This document shows positions 7,123 to 15,156 of a DNA stretch of 15,226 nt, one piece after another. Position 1 is the stretch's first letter; every line of letters begins with the position of its first letter. The stretch spans positions 1 through 15,226 of the forward strand of contig CALGGJ010000020.1 in NCBI GenBank assembly GCA_937915745.1, in the 5' to 3' direction. The notes under the pieces were generated by a model that searched no databases, was not told the DNA's origin, and saw nothing but the letters and a program-made list of their open reading frames with translations. The position numbers and the translations under genes were made by a program. Source of the DNA: an uncultured Prevotellaceae bacterium (lineage in GTDB: Bacteria; Bacteroidota; Bacteroidia; Bacteroidales; Bacteroidaceae).

Positions 7123-7695
7123 ATGGCAATATTAGCAGGTGATATTAAAAAAGGAGTATGCCTTCGTCTCGACGACGGTAAGATTTGGGTAGTCATCGAC
7201 TTCCTCCACAAGAAACCAGGAAAGGGAAACACCGTGATGATTACAAAACTGCGCAACGTGGAAGACGGCCGAGTGCTGGAACGCACATGGATTGTAAGTG
7301 CAAAACTGGACGATGTGACAGTGTCGCACCAGCAGTTCCAATACCTCTACAAAGAAGGTGAAGACATGGTATTCATGAACACCGAGACCTTCGAACAAGT
7401 GAACATAGCCAAAGACCTCATCACAGGCGGCGACTTCCTCAAGGAGGGCGAAACCATGGTGATGGCCTCGATAGACGACCAAACAGGTGCGATACTCACG
7501 GCCGAGGCACCGGTGAAAATCATCTTAAAGGTGACCTACACCGAGCCGGGACTGAAGGGCGACACCGCAACCAACGCCACCAAGCCTGCCACACTCGAGA
7601 CAGGGGTAGAAATACGCGTGCCACTGTTCATCAACGAAGGCGACCTCATCGAGGTTGACACACGCGACGGAAGCTACGTATCGCGCAAGTCGTGA
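7123..7695 (+). CDS. efp: Translation elongation factor P
   Basis: This 190-residue protein has the three EF-P domains: a KOW-like N-terminal domain (about 1-65), a central OB domain (about 68-128) and a C-terminal OB domain (about 133-190). Family signatures are visible in FLHKKPGKGNT (29-39), QYLYKEGEDMVFMN (78-91), YTEPGLKGDTATN and PLFINEGDLIEVDTRDG. EF-P binds between the ribosomal P and E sites and relieves stalling at polyproline stretches. The tip residue of domain I is Lys34 in PGKG, the position that is beta-lysylated in E. coli; no EpmA/EpmB-like gene is present in this window. The start is fixed by the family N-terminus and an AT-rich untranslated region (AAATAAAGATT). It is divergent from rpmH and followed by a hairpin. 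Confidence 0.97.
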   Translation: MAILAGDIKKGVCLRLDDGKIWVVIDFLHKKPGKGNTVMITKLRNVEDGRVLERTWIVSAKLDDVTVSHQQFQYLYKEGEDMVFMNTETFEQVNIAKDLITGGDFLKEGETMVMASIDDQTGAILTAEAPVKIILKVTYTEPGLKGDTATNATKPATLETGVEIRVPLFINEGDLIEVDTRDGSYVSRKS

Positions 7696-7780
7696 TACAC
7701 CTCAACCGCCGGGAACCCGACGGCCGGAGCTTTGTGCCAACGCTGCAGAGCCCCTGAATGCATAGCCCACCCATCAACAG

Positions 7781-7821
7781 CACGACCAGGGATGTAGTCA
7801 TCTACTACCACCCCGGTCGTG
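7781..7821 (+). terminator. Terminator-like hairpin after efp
   Basis: The stem CACGACC (7781-7787) / GGTCGTG (7815-7821) continues inward with GGG/CCC and GTAGT/ACTAC segments separated by mismatches, around a 5-nt loop. TTGGTTTCGT follows on the plus strand. It lies 86 nt after the efp stop and 41 nt before the 3' end of the convergent peptidase gene, so it may also limit antisense read-through. Confidence 0.65.
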
Positions 7822-7861
7822 TTGGTTTCGTACTGTCGTAAAGCCGGATGCCCGGTTTGGC

Positions 7862-9979
7862 CTACAGGTTTCTGTTGAAGAAGTCGATGAGTGTCGTACG
7901 CAGGTGGCGGCTGGTACCCTCCCCCTCGCTGATGCCATGCGTGCGCATAGGGTAACTAACCTGATAGAATGTCTTACCGAGCGAGATGAGACGATTTACC
8001 AGCATTTCGGTGTTTTGGTAGTGTACGTTGTCATCGCCTGTGCCGTGTATGAGCAGCAGGTTACCTTGCAGACCCTCTGCATGGTTGATAGGACTTCCGC
8101 GGAAGTAGCCGTTGGGATTGGCCTGTGGCGTATTCATATATCGCTCCTGATATATGGTGTCGTAGAGACGTTGGTCGCTGACGAAGGCTATAGCCACTCC
8201 CGTCTTGAATACATCGGGATAGCGGAACATGGAGTTGAGTGTCTGGGCACCGCCACCACTCCATCCTGTGATGCCAATGCGGTCGCGGTCCATGAACGGG
8301 AACATGTCGCATAGCGCCAGCACGCCTCGTGCCTGATCTTCGGCCGATGCCACGCCCACCTCGCCGTAGATACACTTGCGCCATTGACGCCCGCGCGGCG
8401 ATGCAGCGCCTCGGTTCTCAATACTTACCACGATATAACCCTGATTGGCCAGATAGTGCCAGAAGAGACTGCGTTCCCAGTGATTCTGCACTGTGGCCGA
8501 CGCTGGTTCGCCATACACATAGTCGATGACCGGATATTTCTTGTCGGGATCGAAATCGTAAGGCTTGATAATCCAAGCGTCGAGCATGAGTTCGCCGCTC
8601 TTCACCTTCACAAATTCCTTCTTGCCCATGTTGATGTTCTGCATCCTGGCCTGTGCCTCGAAATTGGTTTCCACCGTGTGGTCAACACTCCATTTGCCCC
8701 TCTTGCTCATCTCGAGCAGTGTATATACAGGCACATGCGTTGCAGTAGAAAAGGTCTCGAGAGCATAGTCGTAGTCGGGCGAGAACTGGTAGGAGTATTG
8801 TCCCGCCTCGGCACGTTTGCGGCTGGCAGTGGTTATGTTTTCAACAAGCACCTTGCCGCTTGCATTTGCCCGATACAGATAACGCTCGGTTGCACGGTCG
8901 GGCTCTGTGGCAATGAAATATATGTATCCACGTTTCTCGTCGTAGGCCACTTCTTCAATCACGTCGTAGGCACCCGGAGTGATACACTCCCACTGTCTGC
9001 CATCGGTTGACACCCTATACAGGTGGCGCCATCCGTCGCGTTCGGATGTAAAGATGAAACCTTTGTTACCCGGGAGCCAGTGTATATTGTCATTGGTCTC
9101 AACCCAGGCGTCGTCGGTGTCTTCACACAGAAGCGTAAGGCTGTTGCTGCCCGTAGTCGGTGTAATGACATATTTCCACACCTTGTTGTGATTTTGCTGA
9201 CGGTTCATCTGCTGAATAATGAGCGTGTTGGTGCCAGGGATGAACTCCATGCGTGGAATGTAGTTCTCACGTTGGTCGCCGGGAATGTCAATCCATGTGA
9301 TGCCCCCCGATTGTGTGTCGATATATCCTACCTTCACAGCCGAGTTGAGCGTTCCGGCCTTCGGATAAGGAAAGTGCTTAATGGTAGGGTAGATATCGCT
9401 CACGTTGTCTATGATGTCAAACCAACCCGTACCACCCGAGTTGCTCCACCAGAAAGCGATGTAGCGGCTGTCGCCACTCCAGCGGAAGCCGTCGCGGCAG
9501 TCGAACTCCTCTTCATACACCCAGTCGAATGTACCGTTGATGATTGAATCATTACCATCGGTCGTCAGTTGGCGCCGGTTTGGAGAATAAAGAGAGCAAT
9601 CCTCGATGTAGATGTTGTTCTTCGACACATAAGCCACCTTCTGTCCGTCGGGCGAAATCTTGGCAAACATAAGCGAAGCCGCAGGCAAGTCGGCACCCAA
9701 CTGCCGGGTGTCGTTGGTAGCGCGATTCACAAGGTAATAGTCGCCACGAGTGTCATAGCGCCACACACGTTGAGTATTGCGAAACTGCAGCGTGTAGGAG
9801 CCGGCTTGAGATGGGACCTTGCCTGCATCGAGCGATTCAAGATTGATGCGTGGATAGGTCATGGGAATGATGCGACTGCTATTCATTGCCTCGTCGAGTG
9901 TGAGTTCGTGACGAGTCTGAGCCATTGCGCCAATAATTGAGAACAGAGACGCGAAAAGAATAAGAATACGTTGGTTCAT
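7862..9979 (-). CDS. Secreted S9B peptidase, dipeptidyl-peptidase IV-like
   Basis: The 705-residue serine peptidase carries a Sec signal peptide (cleavage near AMA-QT, residue 20), so it acts in the periplasm or at the cell surface. An N-terminal beta-propeller (about 45-470) contains DWVYEEEF at 152-159, the double-glutamate motif (Glu157/Glu158) that in DPP IV holds the free N-terminus of the substrate. The C-terminal alpha/beta-hydrolase domain has the catalytic triad Ser574 (GWSGGG), Asp650 (HGTGDDN) and His681 (RTHGIS). In this family it releases X-Pro or X-Ala dipeptides from peptides. The nucleophile elbow has Gly where mammalian DPP IV has Tyr (GWSYGG), a variant I recall from other Bacteroidetes S9 enzymes. 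It is preceded by a tandem repeat tract; no good TAnnTTTG promoter is seen in the 140-nt gap, so it may have a divergent promoter or depend on upstream transcription. Confidence 0.93.
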   Translation of the reverse strand: MNQRILILFASLFSIIGAMAQTRHELTLDEAMNSSRIIPMTYPRINLESLDAGKVPSQAGSYTLQFRNTQRVWRYDTRGDYYLVNRATNDTRQLGADLPAASLMFAKISPDGQKVAYVSKNNIYIEDCSLYSPNRRQLTTDGNDSIINGTFDWVYEEEFDCRDGFRWSGDSRYIAFWWSNSGGTGWFDIIDNVSDIYPTIKHFPYPKAGTLNSAVKVGYIDTQSGGITWIDIPGDQRENYIPRMEFIPGTNTLIIQQMNRQQNHNKVWKYVITPTTGSNSLTLLCEDTDDAWVETNDNIHWLPGNKGFIFTSERDGWRHLYRVSTDGRQWECITPGAYDVIEEVAYDEKRGYIYFIATEPDRATERYLYRANASGKVLVENITTASRKRAEAGQYSYQFSPDYDYALETFSTATHVPVYTLLEMSKRGKWSVDHTVETNFEAQARMQNINMGKKEFVKVKSGELMLDAWIIKPYDFDPDKKYPVIDYVYGEPASATVQNHWERSLFWHYLANQGYIVVSIENRGAASPRGRQWRKCIYGEVGVASAEDQARGVLALCDMFPFMDRDRIGITGWSGGGAQTLNSMFRYPDVFKTGVAIAFVSDQRLYDTIYQERYMNTPQANPNGYFRGSPINHAEGLQGNLLLIHGTGDDNVHYQNTEMLVNRLISLGKTFYQVSYPMRTHGISEGEGTSRHLRTTLIDFFNRNL

Positions 9980-10016
9980 ACTATTTTTGTTTTAAAGTTT
10001 ATGATACATCCCTACA

Positions 10017-10099
10017 GAGCATTTGGAGTTTTCAGTAGAATATTTAGAGTCTCAACAGAGCATTCGGGGTCCTCAATGGAATATCCGGAGTTTCAGCAG
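10017..10099. repeat. Degenerate 21-nt tandem repeats between antiporter and peptidase genes
   Basis: Four units of 20-21 nt start at 10017, 10038, 10058 and 10079. Units 1 and 3 begin GAGCATTYGG and units 2 and 4 begin GAATATYYRGAG, so the tract can also be read as two copies of a 41-nt repeat. All share the pattern GArYATTYGGAGTYYTCA. The tract fills most of the 140-nt gap between the antiporter stop and the peptidase start. The GAGCATT element also occurs in the composite repeat at 6413-6561. There are no unique spacers, so this is not a CRISPR array. Confidence 0.75.
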
Positions 10100-10119
10100 T
10101 GCGTTATTTTCCAACCTTA

Positions 10120-12399
10120 TCATAATTCTATATCCTGTTCAAGGAAAGAGAGCAGCCGGTCGGTTTCGCCGGCCACAAGCACCGTATCATCCTGCCGGAA
10201 TGTGAGTGATGGCTCCGGATTCATTATATATTGTCCGTTGCGCTGAATACCCATGACAATGCAACGCGCCTTGTCGCGTATGCCCGACTGCATGATGGTC
10301 TGCCCGATAAGCGCATGTCCAGCCTCTATGGTGAAGTTCTCGAGTGCCACATGAGCCCTGCGATCATTGTATTCAGTATCAGGTTTCACACTGCCCTCGA
10401 GCATTTGGCGGAAACGGTCTATCTGTTCGTCGGTACCAGCCACCACCATTTGGTCGCCCGGATACACATGCTTCCCTCCACCAGGTATGTTGGTGAATAT
10501 ACCGCCACGCACAATGCGCACAATACTCACTCCCGAGTCCTTGCGAATATTGAGCTGACCGAGTGTCTTGCCACAGAAGGCCGACTCGGCTGGCACTGTG
10601 AAATCGCTGATGTGTATATCGTAGGCTTGCAGCGAACTGACAAACTGCCTGCCTATCACCTGACGTTTCTTGGCCGATACCTCGCGTGCCGTGAGGTTCT
10701 GGTTAAAGCGTGCTTCGATACCTTGCGACCTGCGGCGTGTGCTGCGCGAAAACATGATGAAGACCACCATGAGCATCGATATGCCGACGAGCATTGCCGA
10801 GGTGAAAGTGAAGATGCGGCTTATGGCATACGACACAAACACCACGCCAATGAGCAGACGCAGTAACTGCAACCCCATGAGCCACGCCTTCTGGTAATTG
10901 CCCGAGTTCCATAACGATATGGCCTCGCGCGACGAACGGTAGCGTGTCGATACATTATATATGAACGGTGACGTGAGGCCAAGGACGATGACCAGCGACG
11001 ATACCTTCACCACCAGCAAGGCAGTGTCATCACTAAGCAAATGTCCGAGCCACGTGGCGGCACGCGACAGCAGGAATGGGTTGACAAACTGGAAATAAAC
11101 AGTGAAGATGAATGCAGTGATAATACCCGAGACAATCACCGTAGTAGCAATTTTCTTGATGTAAGTGTTCCAAATGCTTCCGGATGTGACGGTATTGCGG
11201 CGAGCCGTATAATTCTCTATGAACAGCAGAATTTCGGGCGAAAGGTGCGACTGAAGATAACGTTCGGCCGGGTCGGCCAGACGCATGATGTACGGAGTCA
11301 GGAATGTGGTTATGACCGAAACTGCCACTACAATAGGATAGAGTGAGTTGTCGGTCACACCTGCCGACTGCCCGAAGTTGGCAATGATGAATGCAAACTC
11401 ACCAATCTGCACAAGAGAGAAACCTGTTTGCAGACTGACTTTCATAGATTGTCCCGACAACAACGTGCCGAGCGATGCAAACACTATCTGACCCACAATC
11501 ACCACGATGGTGATAACGACGATAGGCAGCCAGTACTTCAAGAGCAACCCGGGGTTTATCATCATTCCGACCGAAACGAAGAAGATAGCACCAAACACGT
11601 TCTTGATAGGTTGCACGAGATGCTCAATGCGTTCGGCTTCGATAGTTTCGGCCAGGACCGACCCCATGACAAATGCCCCGAGAGCAGAGCTGAAGCCAGC
11701 GCTCATGGCCAGCAGCACCATGCCCAGACACATGCCGATAGCAAAGATGGTGAGGGTCTCATCATTGAGCAAACGGCGAAACCGCTTCAGGAAAGTGGGG
11801 ATAACCGCTATGCCAACAACAAACCATAACACAAGATAGGCAACCAGTTTGCCTATCTCCATCAGCATCTCGGTGCCCTCAAACTTCTGTTTCACTGCAA
11901 TAGACGACAGCAAAACCATGAGGACAACCGCAAACAAATCTTCAACAATAAGAATGCCGAACACCACTTTTGCAAACTTGTGACTGCCTAGATTCATGTC
12001 TTCAATGGCCTTGAACACTATTGTGGTTGACGACATACACAGCATTCCGCCAAGGAAGAGTGAGTTTATCTCGTTCCAACCCAGCAGACGGCCGATGAGA
12101 AATCCCGACGACATCATGCCCACAACTATGGTTCCGGCAGCAATGAGAGCCGTGCTACCCATCTGCAGGAGCTTCTTGAAACTGAACTCGAGCCCCATGG
12201 CAAACAAGAGGAACAGAACTCCGATTTCGCCCCATGTATCGACGCTGTGTATGTCGCCTATCCACGACTGTCCGCAAACATAGGGTCCGGCAATAAGGCC
12301 GGCAACGATGTATCCCAGTACAACCGGTTGTTTGAATAGCTTGAAGAGCAGGCTTGTGATACCTGCTGTGAGCATTATTACGCAAAGGTCCTGTATCAT
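10120..12399 (-). CDS. CPA2-family cation:proton antiporter with two RCK_C domains
   Basis: The likely start is Met at 12399 (MIQDLCVIMLTAGITSLLF), giving 759 residues. An upstream in-frame ATG at 12510 would overlap the preceding gene by over 100 nt and add a non-conserved leader. Residues about 1-390 form a Na+/H+-exchanger domain with some 12 TM helices, including FAMGLEFSFKKL (67-78), CMSSTTIVFKAIEDM (121-135) and VEDLFAV with the acidic pair Glu153-Asp154. A second membrane block of about 3-4 TM helices spans roughly 420-545. Two RCK_C (TrkA-C) ligand-binding domains follow at about 600-670 and 689-755. No RCK_N Rossmann domain (GxGxxG) is present, unlike KefB/KefC. It is expected to exchange K+ or Na+ for H+ across the inner membrane, gated by a small ligand; ion and ligand are not readable. 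It begins 4 nt after the symporter stop. Confidence 0.88.
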   Translation of the reverse strand: MIQDLCVIMLTAGITSLLFKLFKQPVVLGYIVAGLIAGPYVCGQSWIGDIHSVDTWGEIGVLFLLFAMGLEFSFKKLLQMGSTALIAAGTIVVGMMSSGFLIGRLLGWNEINSLFLGGMLCMSSTTIVFKAIEDMNLGSHKFAKVVFGILIVEDLFAVVLMVLLSSIAVKQKFEGTEMLMEIGKLVAYLVLWFVVGIAVIPTFLKRFRRLLNDETLTIFAIGMCLGMVLLAMSAGFSSALGAFVMGSVLAETIEAERIEHLVQPIKNVFGAIFFVSVGMMINPGLLLKYWLPIVVITIVVIVGQIVFASLGTLLSGQSMKVSLQTGFSLVQIGEFAFIIANFGQSAGVTDNSLYPIVVAVSVITTFLTPYIMRLADPAERYLQSHLSPEILLFIENYTARRNTVTSGSIWNTYIKKIATTVIVSGIITAFIFTVYFQFVNPFLLSRAATWLGHLLSDDTALLVVKVSSLVIVLGLTSPFIYNVSTRYRSSREAISLWNSGNYQKAWLMGLQLLRLLIGVVFVSYAISRIFTFTSAMLVGISMLMVVFIMFSRSTRRRSQGIEARFNQNLTAREVSAKKRQVIGRQFVSSLQAYDIHISDFTVPAESAFCGKTLGQLNIRKDSGVSIVRIVRGGIFTNIPGGGKHVYPGDQMVVAGTDEQIDRFRQMLEGSVKPDTEYNDRRAHVALENFTIEAGHALIGQTIMQSGIRDKARCIVMGIQRNGQYIMNPEPSLTFRQDDTVLVAGETDRLLSFLEQDIEL

Positions 12400-12403
12400 A
12401 TAG

Positions 12404-13768
12404 TTATACTTCGTCAAGATGATTGTCCCATAGGTAGTATTGAGTTTCTTTTGCAATGACCCCCGACAGGCAGATGAGTGAAATGAGGTTTGGTATTGAC
12501 ATGAATGCATTCATAAGGTCGGCGACGTTCCACACGAGGTCGAGGCTCAGTACCGAGCCGGCGACGATGAGCAGAATCCACACTACCCTGTAGCAGAATA
12601 TCGCGCGACGGCCGCCAAGATATTCAACGGCACGTTCGCCGTAGTAGCTCCATCCCAAAATGGTAGAGAAGGAGAACGTGATGATACCGAAGGTGAGTAT
12701 TGGTGTCCCGACATACGGAATCAGTCCGAAAGCTTCCTTGGTGAGCATGCCGCCATCGTCCTGGCTTATTTGTGGATAGGCAATGATGCTGGTGACGACG
12801 ACGAGTCCTGTTATGGCACAGATGATGACCGTGTCCCAGAATGTGCCGGTTGATGATACCAGTGCCTGGCGGACGGGATTACGGGTTTGTGCAGCAGCAG
12901 CCACGATAGGTGCCGAGCCCATTCCCGACTCGTTGGAAAAGAGGCCGCGTGCTATTCCGTAGCGTGCCGCAATCATGATTACCGTGCCTGCAGTGCCACC
13001 ACCTAACGCACGCAAAGAGAAGGCTTCGGTGCAGATGAGTCTTATTGCCGGTACGATGTATTGGCTGTTGATGCAGAGAATATAGATGCATCCCAGAACA
13101 TAGAGTATTGCCATTAATGGTACGAGACGCATACACCAAGTTGCGATGCTTCTCACTCCGCCTATAATGACAAACCCTACGATGGCAGCAACGATGAGTC
13201 CGCTGGCAAGTTTGGTAATCAGTGGGTCGCAGATGTCGGTACATACTAAGCTGAGATTTTCGGATATTGCGTTAGCTTGCACCGTGTTGCCGATTCCGAA
13301 GGCTGCAACAGCCGTGAATATGCAGAAGATGACGGCCAGCCATTTCATGCCCATTCCGCGTTCTAAGGCATACATCGGTCCGCCCTGCATACAGCCATCG
13401 GGACCCTTGACTCTGTATTTGATTGCTAGCAGTCCTTCACCGTATTTTGTTGCGATGCCGAAGATGCCGGTAAGCCAACACCACAACACGGCTCCCGGTC
13501 CGCCCAGCGATATTGCTGTCGCCACTCCGATGATGTTTCCAGTGCCGATGGTGGCAGCAAGCGATGTGGCGAGCGCACCGAACTGGCTTACGTCGCCGCT
13601 CGAGTCGGAGTCTTTCTGTACCGACAGGCGGATGGCTTTCATCAGTTTGCGCTGTGGGCATTTCAGCCGTATGGTAAGGTACATGTGGGTGCCGAGCAAT
13701 AATATTATCATTGGCCAGCCCCACATGAAGTTATTGATGGTGGTGATTATGTTGTTTATCGTGTCCAT
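12404..13768 (-). CDS. Sodium:alanine/glycine symporter (AGCS family)
   Basis: The 454-residue inner-membrane protein has about 10-11 hydrophobic TM segments and clear AGCS signatures: FGALATSLAATIGTGNIIGV (63-82), GGPMYALERGMG (129-140) and SNESGMGSAPIVAAAAQTRN (278-297). AGCS proteins (E. coli YaaJ, Bacillus AlsT, Methanococcus AgcS) import alanine or glycine, sometimes D-alanine or glutamine, with Na+. Length matches the family. It lies 83 nt downstream of prfA, with no TAnnTTTG promoter in the gap, and 4 nt upstream of the antiporter, so the two transporters are almost certainly co-transcribed. A coupled role, with Na+ entering with amino acid and leaving by the antiporter, is plausible inference. 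The start MDTINNIITTINNFMWGWPM is typical for the family. Confidence 0.93.
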   Translation of the reverse strand: MDTINNIITTINNFMWGWPMIILLLGTHMYLTIRLKCPQRKLMKAIRLSVQKDSDSSGDVSQFGALATSLAATIGTGNIIGVATAISLGGPGAVLWCWLTGIFGIATKYGEGLLAIKYRVKGPDGCMQGGPMYALERGMGMKWLAVIFCIFTAVAAFGIGNTVQANAISENLSLVCTDICDPLITKLASGLIVAAIVGFVIIGGVRSIATWCMRLVPLMAILYVLGCIYILCINSQYIVPAIRLICTEAFSLRALGGGTAGTVIMIAARYGIARGLFSNESGMGSAPIVAAAAQTRNPVRQALVSSTGTFWDTVIICAITGLVVVTSIIAYPQISQDDGGMLTKEAFGLIPYVGTPILTFGIITFSFSTILGWSYYGERAVEYLGGRRAIFCYRVVWILLIVAGSVLSLDLVWNVADLMNAFMSIPNLISLICLSGVIAKETQYYLWDNHLDEV

Positions 13769-13851
13769 GATATGAGTTGTGTGTTTCTGTTTTTTTCAGA
13801 GAGAGGCCACCTTGCTGCGCTTAGACGTGGCTTCTATTAGCCCCGGTTGTG

Positions 13852-14961
13852 TCATAGCTCTGCATCTTTGAGGCGTTCGGCATTCTCGGCAACGGTTAAA
13901 TGGTCGATGCAGTCTTGTATGTCGCCGTCCATGAATGCATCGAGGTTATAGATGGTGTAATTGATGCGGTGGTCGGTCACACGGCTTTGCGGATAGTTGT
14001 ATGTACGTATCTTTGCAGATCGGTCGCCGGTTGACACCATGGTTTTGCGCCGTGATGCGATGTCGTCAATGTATTTCTGGTGTTCGCGGTCGTAGATGAA
14101 TGTACGCAGACGTGCCAGGGCTCGTTCCTTGTTTTTTGGTTGGTCGCGTGTCTCGGTACATTCTACGAGTATTTCTTCTTCTATGCCGGTGTTAGGGTTG
14201 CGCCACATGTATCGTGCCCTGACTCCTGATTCTACTTTGTTGACGTTTTGTCCTCCCGCACCTTGGCTTCGGAATGTGTCCCATTTGACCGCTCCCTCGT
14301 TTATTTCCACGTCGAATGGTTCGGCTTCGGGCAGCACGGCCACGGTTGCGGCGCTGGTGTGTACTCGTCCTTGTGTTTCGGTGGCTGGCACGCGCTGCAC
14401 CCGGTGTACTCCCGATTCGTATTTGAGTATGCCATATACGCCTTCGCCTGTGACGTTGAAGATGATTTCTTTGTATCCGCCTGATGCACCTTCCGAGAAG
14501 CTCGACACGGTGACTTTCCATCCTTTCATCTCGCAATACTTGGAGTACATGCGGAAGAGGTCGCCTGCAAATAGAGCGGCTTCGTCTCCCCCCGTACCTC
14601 CGCGAATCTCCATCACTACGTTTTTTTCGTCTTCGGGGTCGGCTGGCACGAGCAGGAGTTTTATTTCTTCCTCCAGTTGTGGCAGTCGCGATTCGGCTGT
14701 CTGCAGTTCCTCGCGTGCTATTTCACGCATTTCGGGGTCGTCTTCTGATGTGAGCATCTGTCGTGCCTCGTCGGCATTTTGCAGGCATTGTACGTATTCC
14801 TGGCGTGCTTTCATCAGTTGTGACAGGTCTTTGTATTCTTTTGTCAGTTTGACGTAGCGTTTTTGGTCGGATATGACGTCGGGGTCGGTAATGAGTGTTG
14901 ATATTTCTTCGAAACGGCTTATGAGTCCTTCGAGCTTATCGAGTATGTTGGTTTCGGCCAT
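13852..14961 (-). CDS. prfA: Peptide chain release factor 1 (RF1)
   Basis: The 369-residue protein starts at MAETNILDKLEGLISRF. A longer in-frame opening (to 15216) would run through the promoter, the upstream terminator and the tRNA, so it is rejected. The coiled N-terminal domain (about 1-110) is followed by GGTGGDEAALFAGDLFRMY (121-139), the codon-recognition tripeptide Pro-Ala-Thr at 192-194 (the RF1-type PxT rather than RF2-type SPF), the conserved HTSAATVAVLPE, and the catalytic GGQ at 236-238 (GAGGQNVNK). RF1 reads UAA and UAG and triggers peptidyl-tRNA hydrolysis; the GGQ glutamine is normally methylated by PrmC. The length is normal. No programmed frameshift is seen, which agrees with RF1 rather than RF2. 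Confidence 0.98.
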   Translation of the reverse strand: MAETNILDKLEGLISRFEEISTLITDPDVISDQKRYVKLTKEYKDLSQLMKARQEYVQCLQNADEARQMLTSEDDPEMREIAREELQTAESRLPQLEEEIKLLLVPADPEDEKNVVMEIRGGTGGDEAALFAGDLFRMYSKYCEMKGWKVTVSSFSEGASGGYKEIIFNVTGEGVYGILKYESGVHRVQRVPATETQGRVHTSAATVAVLPEAEPFDVEINEGAVKWDTFRSQGAGGQNVNKVESGVRARYMWRNPNTGIEEEILVECTETRDQPKNKERALARLRTFIYDREHQKYIDDIASRRKTMVSTGDRSAKIRTYNYPQSRVTDHRINYTIYNLDAFMDGDIQDCIDHLTVAENAERLKDAEL

Positions 14962-14982
14962 GATGATGTTTGATTTTATGTG

Positions 14983-14990
14983 CAAAGTTA
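14983..14990 (-). promoter_or_regulatory. Putative -7 box of the prfA promoter
   Basis: The minus-strand sequence TAACTTTG, followed by CAC, matches TAnnTTTG and lies 21 nt before the prfA start codon. No TTTG is found at the expected -33 position, where the sequence is an A/T run, so the promoter is less certain than the other three. Confidence 0.6.
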
Positions 14991-15102
14991 CGAAAAATAA
15001 ATGTATTTTTTGTGATTCCTGTCTTATATTATTGGTGTAAGGTGTAAAAAAAGTGCTGTGTGGTGCTTGTTGCGAATGGTGCATGGTGTTTCTGAGCATA
15101 CC

Positions 15103-15138
15103 AAAAAGAGCCGCAAGCATTGTGTGTGTGCTTGCGGC
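15103..15138 (-). terminator. Intrinsic terminator after the tRNA gene
   Basis: A perfect 10-bp G+C-rich stem, GCCGCAAGCA (15110-15119) with TGCTTGCGGC (15129-15138), closes a 9-nt loop. On the minus strand it is followed by TCTTTTT (15103-15109). It starts 18 nt after the tRNA 3' end and separates tRNA transcription from prfA. Confidence 0.92.
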
Positions 15139-15156
15139 ATGTGGGCAGCTTGCCTG

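Noticed and set aside
9980..10016. Promoter for the peptidase gene
   Set aside because: TAAACTTTA on the minus strand resembles but does not match TAnnTTTG, and no -33 element is at the right distance.
12400..12510. Upstream ATG extension of the antiporter by 37 codons
   Set aside because: It overlaps the symporter coding end, has no homology-like character, and the family N-terminus begins at the Met at 12399.
13146..13775. 209-codon plus-strand open frame opposite the symporter
   Set aside because: It is antisense to a complete AGCS gene and has no promoter or conserved motif.
13803..13834. Terminator between prfA and the symporter
   Set aside because: Only an 8-bp stem with a mismatch and a 16-nt loop is present, with no T tract on the minus strand, so it is too weak to call.
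14096..14857. 253-codon plus-strand open frame
   Set aside because: It is antisense to prfA, whose RF1 sequence is intact; its Ser-rich translation matches no family and is an effect of codon bias.
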